DNA of 64,000 bases from the NCBI GenBank assembly GCA_947683625.1, contig CANTUR010000384.1, forward strand, positions 248,001 to 312,000. Reading direction: 5' to 3'. The DNA is from Mallotus nudiflorus (lineage: Eukaryota > Streptophyta > Magnoliopsida > Malpighiales > Euphorbiaceae). Each line of letters begins with the position of its first letter. The first letter of the stretch is position 1. Below, piece by piece: positions 1-12,786 of this stretch. A model generated the notes under the pieces. That model was given only the letters and a program-made list of their open reading frames with translations. It did not search any database and was not told the DNA's origin. Both the position numbers and the translations under genes were made by a program.

Positions 1-466
1 AAAAAGGAAAAGAAAAAAGAAAAAAAAAGAAAAAAAATAAAATAAATTAAAATAATTAAATATTAATAAATAATTAATAATAAAATAATAAATTTTAATA
101 ATTTAATAATAAATAATATAATCAAATAATAATAAATAAATAATAAAATATTAGGGTAATAATAAACCCTAATTAAATAAATATACACACACAGGCTTTA
201 TTTAATAATTTAAAAATATGTATGAGTTCATGCAAACCCGTAAATACATTTAAAATAATTAATAATACATTGTTTACGTGGAAATTTCCCCGAAAATGAA
301 AGTCCCGGGAAAATTTTACGTAAAACACTGTATATAAAACACAGTAATTAAAATAGGTTTAAAATACATATTAACTCATAAAAATATCGTACAATGCATA
401 AAAATTATTGACACTGTATATCCCGGTACAGTGTAAAAATATTTTAAAAAAACACGGGATATTACA
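1..466 (-). repeat. 3' LTR of gypsy element 1 (partial, cut by window start)
   Basis: Reverse complement begins TGTAATATCCCGTG, the start of the long LTR family seen at 12155, and matches 7535-7997 almost base for base. It abuts a purine tract at 467-479, so it is the 3' LTR of the minus-strand element whose 5' LTR lies at 4868-7997. Only the first 466 bases of an LTR of about 3.1 kb are inside the window. Confidence 0.93.
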
Positions 467-479
467 GTCTTCCCCCCTT
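467..479 (-). other. polypurine tract of element 1
   Basis: On the minus strand AAGGGGGGAAGAC directly precedes the 3' LTR start TGTAATA. The identical tract precedes the 3' LTR of element 2 at 20290-20302. Plus-strand DNA synthesis is primed here in this class of element. Confidence 0.85.
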
Positions 480-520
480 ACAAGAATTCGTCCCCGAATT
501 CTAAAAACAAGATTACAGAA

Positions 521-2173
521 TCAGGAAGGAAAGAGATACGGGTAAGAAGCTCGCATCTCAGCTTCAGTCTCCCACGTATGCTCTTCAACTCTGTCGCTAC
601 GCCACAAAACCTTGACCATCGGAATCTGCTTCGATCGCAACTGTCGAACTTGAAAATCTACGATTGCCACAGGTTCTTCCACAAACGTCAAATCTTCGCT
701 CACTTCCACACTGTCAGGTTGCAACACGTGTGAAGGATCTGAGATATACTTCCTCAACATCGAGATATGAAATACTGGATGCACCTGTGACATACTCGGA
801 GGCAAATCCAACCGATATGCAACAGTGCCAACTCTCTCCAGAATCTCAAACGGTCCAATATATCTCGGTGCTAACTTACCCTTCCTGCCAAATCTCATCA
901 CACCCTTCATCGGAGATACTTTCAGAAAAACGAAATCTCCAACCTGAAACTCCACATCTCTGCGCCTAGGATCCGCATAACTCTTATGTCTGCTAACTGC
1001 GGTCTCTAACCTGCGCTTGATCACGACGACTTTCTCTGCAGCATCTTGAACCATCTCTGGTCCAGTCAAAGCTCTCTCACCAATCTCATCCCAACTCAAC
1101 GGGGATCTACACTTCCTTCCATACAACGCCTCATATGGTGCCATGCCAATACTGCTATGGTAGCTGTTATTATATGCAAACTCAACAAGCGACAAATGAT
1201 CATCCCAACTACCTCCCAAATCCAAGACACACATCCTCAACATATCTTCCAGTGTCTGGATCATCCTCTCAGACTGACCATCTGTCTGAGGATGAAAAGC
1301 AGTACTGAAATCCAACCTAGTGCCCATCGTTTCCTGCAACTTCTGCCAAAAACGAGAAGTAAACACCGAACCTCTGTCTGACACAATGGACACAGGTACT
1401 CCATGAAGGCATACAATATGCTTCACGTACAACTTCGCCAATCTAGCAACTGAATATGTGGCTTTCACAGGCAAGAAATGTGCAGACTTCGTCAATCTGT
1501 CTACAATCACCCAGATGGAATCGTATCCATCCTTCGAACGAGGTAAACCGACCACAAAATCCATAGCTATCCTTTCCCATTTCCACTCGGGAATAGGAAG
1601 AGGCTGAAGCTTCCCAGAAGGCTTCTGATGTTCGGCTTTCACTTGCTGACACGTCAAGCACTTAGCGACATAATCGGCAACATCCTTCTTCAATCCATCC
1701 CACCAGTATAGATCTCTGATACTGTGGTACATCTTAGTAACACCAGGATGAACGTTGTAGGCTGTAGAATGTGCTTCCTCTAAAATCTCCTCTCTCAAAT
1801 CATCCACATCAGGAACACACAATCTACCACTGATCCACAACACACCATTATCATCGAGTGTGAAATCAGTGAACTTCCCTGCTCTGACATTCTCTGCAAG
1901 CTCTTCCAGAATAGGATCTCGGCTCTGAGCTGCTTTAATCCTATCCCTTAGTACAGATCGTACTTTAAACTGAGCTAACAGTCCACCTGATCTACTGATC
2001 TTCATCATCAGACCTTGATCCACCATCAGATGCAATTCCTGGATCAATGGTCTCCTCTCAACACCGATGTGAGCAAGACTACCTGAAGACTTCCTACTCC
2101 AGGCATCTGCTACCACATTAGCTTTACCCGGATGGTAAAGAATCTCACAATCATAATCCTTCAACAGTTCCAA
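521..2173 (-). pseudogene. gypsy pol, 3' half: end of RNase H, integrase, chromodomain-like tail (element 1)
   Basis: The open stretch runs 550 codons after an in-frame stop. It opens with the end of RNase H ([20 protein letters not shown]), then an integrase zinc-binding region of HHCC type near residues 125-165 (HSTAYNVHPG ... CLTCQ), then the catalytic core with Asp in [11 protein letters not shown], Asp in [12 protein letters not shown] and Glu in TDGQSERMIQTLED. The last 60 residues ([20 protein letters not shown] ... [12 protein letters not shown]) resemble the chromodomain of plant Tekay/Del elements. In the intact element this would follow RT in one polyprotein. A TGG-to-TAG change at 2171-2173, where element 2 has Trp, separates it from RT. 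Expression from this copy is unlikely. Confidence 0.92.
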
Positions 2174-3202
2174 CTATCTTCTCTGCCTCAAATTCAAATC
2201 TCGCTGCTGGAAAATGTACTTAAGGCTCTTGTGATCAGTAAATATCTCACAAGTCACCCCGTACAAATAATGTCTCCAAATCTTCAAAGCAAAGATCACT
2301 GCAGCCATCTCAAGATCATGTGTAGGATAGTTTTGTTCATGCTTCTTCAACTGCCTCGAAGCATAGGCTATCACCCTTCCATTCTGCATCAACACACAAC
2401 CAAGACCAATTCTAGAGGCATCACAGTAAACTGTGAACTTATCCACACTATTAGGCAAAGCTAATACTGGCGCTGTGGTCAACTTCTCCTTCAACAACTG
2501 AAAACTATTCTCACAAGCTTCTGACCACTCGAATCTAACATTCTTCTGAGTCAAGCGAGTCATAGGGGCTGCTATCCTGGAAAAATCCTGCACAAACCGC
2601 CTATAATACCCGGCTAAACCCAGAAAACTCCGAATCTCAGTAACTGAAGTAGGTCTAGGCCACTCAGATACTGCTTCAACCTTCTGTGGATCAACCTGAA
2701 TACCTTCTTTAGACACTACGTGTCCAAGAAAAGAAACACTCTCCATCCAGAAATCACACTTCGAGAATTTAGCATAAAGCTGATGATCTCTCAGTGTCTG
2801 TAGTACAATCCTCAAATGATATATGTGCTCTTCCATACTCCTCGAATATACCAGTATATCATCAATGAAGACTACTACAAACTGATCCACATACGGTCTG
2901 AATACTCTGTTCATCAGGTCCATAAAAGCTGCTGGTGCATTAGTCAAACCAAAAGACATCACCAGAAACTCATAATGACCATATCGAGTGCGGAACGCTG
3001 TCTTAGGAATATCAGCTTCACTGATCCGCAGCTGATGATAACCCGACCTCAAGTCAACCTTAGAAAAGAACTGTGCACCCTGGAGCTGATCAAACAAATC
3101 ATCTATCCTCGGGAGAGGATACTTGTTCTTCACTGTCACCTTATTAAGCTCTCTGTAGTCAATGCACAGTCTCAGGGTACCATCCTCGAAGCTTGCCAAC
3201 AA
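2174..3202 (-). pseudogene. gypsy reverse transcriptase and RNase H (element 1)
   Basis: This 342-codon stretch contains the RT palm ([20 protein letters not shown], then [14 protein letters not shown], then the catalytic FIDDILVYS) and RNase H ([18 protein letters not shown], ending at NLRQRR). It lacks the N-terminal part of RT because of the deletion that fuses protease DNA at about 3200 to RT DNA, so its apparent first Met lies in protease-derived sequence read in another frame. It ends at a stop, TAG, where element 2 keeps TGG. Confidence 0.92.
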
Positions 3203-4023
3203 GATTTAGAAGCAAAAATGGGAGAAACAAATGAATGCGTGGCACCCGGATCAAACAAAATCAAAGCATCCAGGTAACAAACAGAAAGAATACCTGCCAC
3301 GACTGCATTAGATGCCTGAGCATCCTGCTGAGTCAGATGAAAAGCTCTGGCCTGGCCTCGACCTCCCTGCTGACTGGTAGAAGCCTGGCCAACACCTCGG
3401 GTACCTCCTCTCGTACCTCTACCACGACTCTGCTGTGGAACAAACTGAGTAGAACTCTGATGCTGAGCTGGTGGTAACTGAAATGGCACGGGTGCTGCAC
3501 TAGCAATCGACTGTTGTGGGAATCGCGGAATCTGCTGCTGCTGATACCCAGAATAAGGACACGATCTGGCAAAATGTCCTGTCTGCTCGCATCTGAAACA
3601 TGTCAACGGTGTCAGATAACACGGTCCCTGATGGACTCTACCACACGTCTGACAAACACTGGCCGCTGATCCAGAACTACGACCACTGCTGCTGCTCGAA
3701 GCACCTGACCCAAATCTAAACGATCTACGCTGACCTCCACGACCATGTCTACTGCTCCGATGCACTCGCTGCTGCTGTCTCTGACTCTGCTGAGTCGAAC
3801 CTCGCTGCTGACTACTCGAACCAACATGAAAACTCGAATATGGAGTAGCCTGCAATCCACTCGACTGAACTCCCAACTGGTAATAATCAGGCATCGCTCC
3901 CTGCCTAACTAATCTCAGCTCAATCTCCTTAGCTAGCTCAATCACCGACTCCAGAGTAAGACCTGCTGTAGGCATACCAGCAAAAGCTGAACCCAAACCA
4001 GTAACATAGGTAGTAACAGCGAA
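3172..4023 (-). pseudogene. gypsy gag C-terminal half, zinc knuckle and start of protease (element 1)
   Basis: The frame continues the gag frame across the stop at 4024-4026. It holds the end of the capsid-like region, a long Gln/Ser/Arg-rich linker, a CCHC zinc knuckle (CFRCEQTGHFARSC, spacing CX2CX4HX4C; element 2 has Gly where this copy has Glu), another Gln-rich stretch, and the protease active-site region FDPGATHSFVS. It breaks off after ASR at the deletion junction near 3200. Gag and protease share one frame, as in other gypsy elements of this type. Confidence 0.88.
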
Positions 4024-4653
4024 ATACTAATCTCGCATCAGATCCTCAGCATATCTACCCAGACGAAGGAACTCTCGGGTATACTCCTCTACTGATCGAT
4101 CTCCACGAGAAATACTAGTCAAACGGAGACGATAGCTCAAACGAAGAGGCTCTGGATAAAATCTCCTCATGAATCGCTCTCGAAACTGAGCCCATGTCAT
4201 CGTCATCATATAAGGCTGGATCATCTGAATGAACCAATCCAAGGCTGGTCCCTCGACAGACAACTCAACGATCATGATCCTCTGGTACTCGGTATGAGCA
4301 GTCCGAGTCCTAGTCTCAATCGCATGCAGAAAATCTAAAGGATCAGAAGTACCATCAAAAGAAATCCTGCCAACTCTGGCATAGAACAAAGCTGCCTCAG
4401 GGTCAGACATACCCTGCTGATAGGCAGGCTGAACAGGCTGAACAACTGGAGGAACAGGAACATCAAACTCAGGCTCAACAGGCTCCTCGTCCTGTAACTC
4501 TCTCTGCCTACGGCGACCTGCCGCTCCTCGAGGTCTACCCCTGCCACGACCTCTACGTCTAACTGGCTGCTCAGGAGGTAAAACCTCGTCCTGAAAAGAC
4601 TCATCATCCTCGGCCTCAACGACCGGTGGAGCGACACGCGCTCGCCTCCTCAT
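4024..4653 (-). pseudogene. gypsy gag N-terminal half (element 1)
   Basis: The frame starts MRRRARVAPPVVEAEDDESF, runs through an Arg/Gly-rich stretch, then enters a retrotransposon gag region (DFLHAIETRTRT ... WAQFRERFMRRFYPEP ... SVEEYTREFLRLGRYAEDLM). It stops after 208 codons where CAG, present in element 2, has become TAG at 4024-4026. The ATG lies just after a pyrimidine stretch ending in CAG, the same position as in element 2. Confidence 0.9.
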
Positions 4654-4851
4654 TCTGAAAAGACAAATGGAAAGATTCAGACAAAACAGACAACGGAGGA
4701 ATAATGCTGAAAACTACAGCAAGGAATACTCATCAAGACATACTCGAACCTAATACACTGCAGTAGTCCAACAGAAAACACAACTTTAAAACTAGGGCCA
4801 CAACTCACAAAACTAAGCCCTGACACAGAACTCCACTCTGATACGAACTTC

Positions 4852-4863
4852 GCTCTGATACCA
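4852..4863 (-). other. primer-binding site, initiator tRNA-Met type (element 1)
   Basis: Minus-strand TGGTATCAGAGC, the usual complement of the 3' end of initiator tRNA-Met in plant LTR elements, lies 4 bp inside the 5' LTR. It fixes the orientation of the element. Confidence 0.88.
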
Positions 4864-4867
4864 ACTT

Positions 4868-7800
4868 CGTCACGACCTAAAACAGGGGCCATGACCGGCG
4901 CTAGGGAACGGGAATTCTTTCGAATCCGGAACCCGTAGCAAGCCTAAAAATAAAATAAATATGCAATAATAACCATAAAAATATAATATGCAGCGGAAAA
5001 TAAAAATCATAAATATTACAATATCATCCATATCAACTGGATTTAATTCAAAACTCATCTCATCGCATACATAATCTCATAAATGTATAATCTTTATACA
5101 AATCCAGTTTTACTATAATACATCTCTTTAAAACAAATACTTTATTTCACAACTACTGAAAATCACAACTACTGAAAATCACAACTACTGCAGTGTCTAG
5201 ATAAAATAAATAAGACTCAAGTATACAATTTACATAAAGAAGCCGGGGGCGGAAGAAATCCGGCGTATCGACCTGCTACTGAGGTCTGAGGAAGTTGACT
5301 CTCCTGAAAAATAGTCAACGGAGGGGAGTCAGACCTCACTGAGTGAATTACTATAATATATATACATACACTCTAAGTGATAATGCATACAGTCAACAGT
5401 ATCCGAGTAATATGTATATATACAGGCAAATTCATACGGATGCAGAAAAATCATTTTTATATATTTGTCTGAAAATCAACTTTTATGAAGGATCACATAG
5501 AACCCTAGAATATCGCAACCTCAGAAAAATAGTGTTAAACAACACTCTAGCCATACAGGCTCACTGATTCCAAATATATCCACTTAATCCATATGGACAG
5601 TAGACTGGCCCCGAGACACTAAGTCAACCGAGCTCCAGCAGTCTGACTGCCAGTGTGATTGGCCCCGAGACACTTGGTCAACCGAGCTCCAGCAATCACA
5701 CCCACAAACCACATCTCACATATATCAATAATCATGATCAATTCAATATCCACAAATAAGTTAGTAATATAGCCTAAAGCTATAGGCGTACCGGTACGTA
5801 CTCGGTCCTAGTGCTGCCCACTAGGTAGCACGTTCTATTGATATCCTTCATTCTTAAATATAAAACATTCATTCACAAAAATAAATGATGCATGGATATA
5901 AATGAAATAGCAATATAAACCATATATATACCGAAAATATACCAAACATAAACCAGGTATATTTTGAGTATATATATGTCAAATAAATCCAATCAAATCA
6001 TGAATTAAACTAAAAATATATTTAAAAACATTTTAAATATATTTTATTAATAAAACATGTATATAATTTATTATATACCAAAAATATACCAAAAATATAC
6101 TTGAATATAAATCATGTTATTTATGCATATTTAGTCAAAATAAAACATGCATTTTCTAAATCATGCATCCTAAGCATATATATATAATATAGTAACTCAC
6201 CTAATGCGCTCCACGAGACAGGTCCGACGGGCCTGGTCCACTAACCCTCGGTCTCGGCGCAACTAAACAAGAAATAATTAATCGACATCAGAATAACCCT
6301 AACAAAAATCCTAGAATTCAATCTAGAGTATTAAAATACGGAATCGAAAATTAGGGTTCGACTGGATATCACGTTTTACGAGAATTCTACCGGAAATCCG
6401 GCAGAACCTCCCCTGTAAAACGGACATCTCTCTACTCAAAAGAGTAGAGCCGACCCTGCAAAGAAAATACACTTCAAAAATAAACACCACAATCAATCAC
6501 AACCCCTCGGTCGGACTCCAGACTACAATCTGTCGACCGGGGTCCACAAACACAGAATATATATTCAAATATACCAAAAATATCCTTAAATCATAAAAAT
6601 ACATTTCATACGTAGAAATTACAAAATAAATCTTGAAACACTGTAAAAACCGATTAAAACTCATTTTATTAGAAAAACCGTATATTATATATATAATTGA
6701 AAATAATTCCCGGAAAATAGTTTTAATTAGTTAAAAATACTAAATATTTTGTAGAAATCATTTTTATACCTTAAATAAATATTAAAACCAATTAAATTAC
6801 ATTTTTAGACAATTTAGGGTAAAATTACCAAAATACCCCTATATATATATATATACCTAAATTACTTCAAAAATTCACCAAAAATCATACAATTATCCAA
6901 AATTAATTTTCTCAACATATTTATCAATAATATCAATAATTAAACTCAATTAACCAATTAAATTCAATTTAAAACACAATTAACTTATTTTTACAAAATC
7001 ACATAAACTTCAATAATTAAAAATAAATACTTAGAAATTCATAAAAATTCCAAATAAATTTATATAATTCATTTCAACACCTAATTCAACCATAAACTCC
7101 AATTTCATAATTTAAATAATTAATTTCCGAAAATTAGAAAATAATATTAAAATATTCAAAAATACCCAAAAATCCAAACAACCTCCAAAAATTCTGTAAA
7201 AATTCATACATGAAGATTAAGCTACCAGGAACAACATTTGTGAAGGAAGTTTCCATGAATCATCCAAATCGAAGCTCAAAAAAATCGAAAACTCAAAGAG
7301 GCCGAAATTTTCAAATCGAAACCTAAGCAATTCTAGACCATTTTAGCTCAAACCAAAGCTAGAATAATACTCACCGGAGCTCAAGGAGAAGATAGAGACC
7401 GGCGGTGTCGAAAACGGTGGTCGGAGGAGGGAGAAACGGCGGTGAAGAATAGTGGTCGGCGTCGGGCGCGGGAGAGAAAGGAAGAAGAAGAAGAAAAAGA
7501 AAAAGAAAGAAAAGGAAAGAAAAAGAAAAAGAAAAAGAAAGAAAAAGGAAAAGAAAAAAGAAAAAAAATAAAATAAATTAAAATAATTAAATATTAATAA
7601 ATAATTAATAATAAAATAATAAATTTTAATAATTTAATAATAAATAAAATAATCAAATAATAATAAATAAATAATAAAATATTAGGGTAATAATAAACCC
7701 TAATTAAATAAATATACACACACAGGCTTTATTTAATAATTTAAAAATATGTATGAGTTCATGCAAACCCGTAAATACATTTAAAATAATTAATAATACA

Positions 7801-7997
7801 TTGTTTACGTGGAAATTTCCCCGAAAATGAAAGTCCCGGGAAAATTTTACGTAAAATACTGTATATAAAACACAGTAATTAAAATAGGTTTAAAATACAT
7901 ATTAACTCATAAAAATATCGTACAATGCATAAAAATTATTGACACTGTATATCCCGGTACAGTGTAAAAATATTTTAAAAAAACACGGGATATTACA
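4868..7997 (-). repeat. 5' LTR of gypsy element 1
   Basis: The LTR is 3130 bp and reads TGTAATATCCCG... to ...GGTCGTGACG on the minus strand; the last base is G instead of the family's A. It contains all the blocks seen in the other copies: pyrimidine tract, GC-rich exon-like block near 7380-7490, hairpin region near 6360-6540, paired hairpin repeats near 5600-5700 and the GC-rich end near 4870-4930. Confidence 0.93.
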
Positions 7998-8490
7998 TAA
8001 ACGTTCCACAAGAACGATAACATGTTTTCAAATCATGAGTCGTTAGACATCCTACGTGGAATATAGTGAAATGCATAAATTTTACTAGACATTCCATGGG
8101 AAATATAGTGAAACCTATTAAACATAGCATTTTGCTTAAAATTGCCCAATAATTTAAGCACTAGCATGTCAATTAGGATACAATGAAGTACCCTAATTCT
8201 TTCTTTCGAAATTATGTGCTACTACGCTTTGTCTCAATTTGTTAAGCAAACAAGGACAAAGGGGGGGTAACTATAAGCACCCAATTTCAGGATGCAATTG
8301 TGCACGCGTGCAATGAAAGCCCCTATGATGAAAACCTAATCGAGAATTGATCTCTAATGTCGTGTTTCACGATTTAAAGGATAAAATAGCTATGTTTTAT
8401 GGATTTAATTACAAAATTGGTCTTTCAGTGATTTGATTGCAAAAATTAGAAACTTTCAAGGACTTTTTTATTATTTAAAAAAAGTTGATT

Positions 8491-8606
8491 GATCGGCATT
8501 TAATGCCAATAGGCATTGTATAATGCCGATCGGCGTTATGTAGTGCCAATCGACATTATATAATGCCAGTCGACATTATGGATGTCAGTTGGCATTCTAG
8601 AGTGCC
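8491..8606 (+). repeat. about 20-bp tandem repeat with internal palindromes (about 6 units)
   Basis: Imperfect units of the form ATCGGCATTATGTAATGCC follow one another from 8491 to 8606. Each unit pairs GGCAT with ATGCC, so each can fold on itself. It lies inside the degenerate gypsy remnant. Confidence 0.75.
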
Positions 8607-11600
8607 AATTTTTGCTAAAAATTGATTTTTACGTTAAAAATTAATTTTTTCATCATTTTTATTTTTTCATTGGTCTAGGACACCATGTGTCCTTGCATGT
8701 GAGTCTTTGATTTTTTCAAAATCTATCACTCATCTTGTTATCTAGATTTTAAAAGTTAAAAATTTATACTGTTGAGAGACTCCTAATCTCAATCCCAATA
8801 TCGCACAACTTTCCTGCATGATCACAGGAGCTAAGGTTATTAAGCCAGGTTTTAAAAGCTAAAAGGCAGAGTTTATGAAGGGGGAGGAAAAAGGGAGTTT
8901 GAAAAAAAAACCTAGAGAAGAGTTTCAAAAAAAACCAAAGAGAATAAAAACCCTAATTAGCTACTATAAAAAGGGAGTGAATTGAAAAACATAGACCTTC
9001 TACTGCAGGTTTCAAATCAACAAAAAATATGTTCTTTGCTTTTAAGGTCCAGAGAATCAAGAAAAAATAATAGAGTCAATCTCAAAACGGTGACAATCCT
9101 AATCTGAGGGGCATTTCAAACAACATTTGCACAGTATCTTCTACTTTTTTTTTATTTTGATTTTATTTCTTTATTTTATTTCTTGATTAATTCATTACTG
9201 ATTAATTTTTTTGTCTTTTTTTGTTTTTTTAATTGGTATTCTATAGTGCTCTGGATGTGAGATTTTGGCAGTATTGAAAAATCCATAGGATTCCATAGAC
9301 TAAGTTTTGTGAAATCCCCATAGAATTTAGGATTTATTATTTATTATCTTTTATAGTATTTTGTTCATGGATTTTATTGGGTTGTAATTAATTTGCTTTA
9401 ATTTTCTACACTGTAGTTTGTAATGGCCTTAATAGAGGAAAATTAGTGGAACTTTAATTCTCTGCACTAAAAATTGATTAGTAATCTAGGCTTAATTTGG
9501 TAAAATTAAATTAAAATCAATAATGATAGTAGATTAATTTTAGGGTTTTATGAAATTGAATTAGGGTTTCTTAGAAAAATTATTGTTTTGATTTATTTTT
9601 TAATATGTTTGTTGAATTGGGTTTAATTTTATGTTTTTATTCTCTTTGCGCCCTAGGCCCACATTAGGTTCCAACTCATTTAATAAATAGACTTTTAATT
9701 GGATTTTTAGGTTTAATTAATTTTAAAATCAATTTAGGCCCAATTAGATTAATTTAGACTTAGGCCCATTTTTAGTTTAATTAAAATTAATTTAGTCTTA
9801 GCTCAACCCATTAAAATATTTTCTTTTTAAAATAAATAGATTTAGGATCACATCACATCACTTAAGTAGAATTAAGCCCACTAATTTTATTTCTTAAAAT
9901 TAATACATTTAGGCCCACTTTTTAGAATTAAAATAAGTAGACTTAGGCTCATTAATTATCTTAAAATGCAGGACCATCTTTAGTCCATTTCACTTGTAAA
10001 TAAAAATATAGAATTAGCTAAACTTCAAAATAAAATTAATCTAGTTTAGACATAGGGACGCTGCCTTTTGTATGATTTTTTTACATATAATTTTATGACT
10101 TATTGCCTTTGGATTAAATGGATGTTTAATTAGGGTTTAAATAAAATTGTATGTAATTAAAGAATAAGATAGTAATTCATATAGTAATTCTAAATGAACA
10201 CAAGACTAAAAGAAGTTAGTATTCCATTCCCAAAATCTCCCGGTTGTGGTGCTAGCTTTCTTTTAAAGAATCGAGTACCACCAAAATGACTTGTCCCAGT
10301 TATTACCCTAGGTGGTGACTCCTCATCTCCATGTCATGTCTTTGTGACAATGGTTAGTATGTTTCCAAGTGTCCTGAGTCCAAACAGTGTCGCAGTTGCT
10401 AAAATCTTGGGCGCGCACTAAACCCCGTCGTCTACACATATATTCCACATCCTATTATGGTTATATATGAGGAATCCATGAAAGGTGTTGGACTATCTGA
10501 GAACCCACATGAGAAGCCTTACATTCTTCAAGTAATTCTAGAACTAAAGATTTGGTATATAGAGTCCGCATTTTATTACCTGGCCAAAAGGGAGCCTACT
10601 AAAAAAAAGAAAAGGAAAATACTTTCAAAAACACTTCCTCATATTTGGTTGCACCCATGATACTACATATTCAATGGGTCAAACTAATTACCTAAATTTT
10701 ATTAGGAGGCAACGCAACGTGTTTTAATTTACTTCTTTTGTTTACATTTATTTTAGCTTGATTTTTTTCTTTTATTTTTCTTGGTTACTATTATTTTATT
10801 TTGTAGGTTATCCAACATTTAGAGTGAGAATAAAAGGAAGACAAAAGCTTACTAAGGAAGTCCTCATTTTCTTTTTCTAATTTTAATATTTTTGTCATTG
10901 AGGACAATGTCGTAGATAAGTGTGGGGGAGGATGCCAAATGTTAGGATTATGTTTTTATGTTTATGTGTTTATGTTTGTGTGTTTTATTTATTTTTGCAT
11001 GCATATTTATTAAATTAATAAAATAAATAAATAAATGGTAAGATTCATTAACTTTCAACTCGATTTCACCACATTTATGGTAAAGCTTGTCCTTAAAATT
11101 TTTTGTTTTAGTTTTATGCAAAATTGATTCTCAATTGCAATTAGAAGGGGATAGTGGATAAGTGTGCATTATTTATTCAATTATCAAATTATTGAATGGT
11201 TTATTAATTAAGATGGTTGTGAATGGTCATTATATATGAAAAATTTAGTTTTTATAACCTAAGCATGAATTTGGAGATTGAATTTGAGCATGATTTTAGG
11301 AGAGAATGCATTTTCATTTGTAATTCTAAAAAAAAATCTCTCTTTTCTTTAGTAAGAGTTGTACTTACATTAAAATTTTTATGCTCTGAATCTACTCCAA
11401 TGCTCAAATCAAAGTAAGAGTATCCAAAAGACCCACTTGGCGGTATCCACGTTCAGTAATATGGAAAAGGCGAAGGAAGACTAAGAGTGGGAAGATTTTA
11501 TTAGAGAGAATAAAAAAATGGTGAGATATAGCATAAAATGCACTCATCAAATAAAGAAAAGATGATGTGAAATGGAGCATAAAATGTATTCATAACCAAT

Positions 11601-11863
11601 TTTTATTTTCAAAGAAAAAATTATAAGCTTAAATGCTCTTTTTCTAGAGTTGTGTTCATTGGATTTCAAATAGTAATGTGTTTGGGTTGTGATTAGTAAA
11701 TTGTTCATATATGATGTATTTTTATTTAATTATCTTCTTTAGTAAACATTTTTCAATCTCAGTGTTATCGGCTTGCATATCTTAAAAACTGTAATTATTT
11801 GGTTGTAGTTGAGCTGGTCTTTAAATTTTAAATTTAATTTTTGATTGAGGACAAACAAAGCTT

Positions 11864-11878
11864 TAGTGTGGGGGAATT
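11864..11878 (+). other. polypurine tract of the Athila/Tat-like remnant
   Basis: AGTGTGGGGGAATT directly precedes TGATGTGTG, the proposed LTR start. The phrase GAGGACAAAC about 15 bases upstream is common before such tracts in plant gypsy elements. Recognition is from memory of the family. Confidence 0.5.
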
Positions 11879-12154
11879 TGATGTGTGTAATCTTTACATA
11901 TATCTAAGTTGAATTTTAATGAGTTTTGTATAAATATTCAAATTAATTTGGATAGGAATTAGGCCTAAGCAAAAATTATTTTAGTTTGATATTTTATTCC
12001 ATTTTTATTTGTTTTTATAATTAATTTGTTTCTATTAGGAATTTTATTCAAATGTTAACAAATATTCTCTTTTTCCCTTGGGAAACTAGTTAAGGATTCC
12101 AAAGAAAATTTGCATGAGAAGATCATATTAAGGGCAACATAGTTTAGCACACAC
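11879..12154 (+). repeat. left part of an old gypsy LTR split by element 2
   Basis: The LTR begins TGATGTGTGTAATC after the purine tract and is interrupted at 12154 by element 2. Its continuation lies at 23431-24610. The target duplication CACAC (12150-12154) ends this part. Confidence 0.5.
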
Positions 12155-12786
12155 TGTAATATCCCGTGTTTTTTTTAAAATATTTTTACACTGTACCGGG
12201 ATATACAGTGTCAATAATTTTTATGCATTATACGATATTTTTATGAGTTGATATGTATTTTAAACCTATTTTAATTACTGTCTATTATTTTCAGTATTTT
12301 ACGTAAAATTTTCCCGGGACTTTCATTTTCGGGGAAATTTCCACGTAAACAATGTATTATTAATTATTTTAAATGTATTTACGGGTTTGCATGAACTCAT
12401 ACATATTTTTAAATTATTAAATAAAGTCTGTGTGTGTATATTTATTTAATTAGGGTTTATTATTACCCTAATATTTTATTATTTATTTATTATTATTTGA
12501 TTATTTTATTTATTATTAAATTATTAAAATTTATTATTTTATTATTATTTATTTATTAATATTTAATTATTTTAATTTATTTTATTTTATTTTTTTTCTT
12601 TTTTTTTCTTTTCCTTTTTCTTTCTTTTTCTTTTTCTTTCTCTTTCCTTTTTCTTTCTTTTTCTTTTTCTTCTTCTTCTTCTTTCTCTCCCGTGGGCGCC
12701 GACCACCACTATTCTTCACCGCCGTTTCTCCCTCCTCCGGCCACCGTTTTCGACACCGCCGGTCTCTATCTTCTCCTTGAGCTCCG

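Larger units (their letters stand above)
1..7997 (-). mobile_element. Ty3/gypsy chromovirus LTR retrotransposon, element 1 (3' LTR incomplete)
   Basis: Two LTRs of one family flank an internal region with a primer-binding site, gag-pol and a polypurine tract, all on the minus strand. The order protease-RT-RNase H-integrase followed by a chromodomain-like tail places it in the Ty3/gypsy chromoviruses; very long LTRs and the tail fit the Tekay/Del lineage, which is inference. The copy is dead: a stop in gag (4024-4026), a stop at the RNase H end (2171-2173), and a deletion removing the end of protease and the start of RT. The target duplication cannot be tested because one end is outside the window. 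Confidence 0.93.
7998..11878 (+). mobile_element. degenerate gypsy (Athila/Tat-like) remnant, internal and flanking DNA
   Basis: No coding gene is readable. Several sequences recall the 3' non-coding part of plant Athila/Tat elements: GAGGACAATG followed by GTGTGGGGGAGG near 10900-10930, a motif AGGAGGCAACGCAACG near 10706 that follows the last reading frame in such elements, and a second GAGGACAAAC...GTGTGGGGGAATT just before 11879. Near 8967 there is a TATA-like CTATAAAAAGGGAG. The short frame at 10457-10660 reads like a decayed C-terminal coding remnant (Lys-rich end), but I cannot name it. Assignment rests on remembered motifs, so it is tentative. Confidence 0.45.

Noticed and set aside
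664..3277. Plus-strand frames opposite element 1 pol
   Set aside because: They are antisense shadows of the gypsy coding region; the minus-strand reading has all the catalytic motifs.
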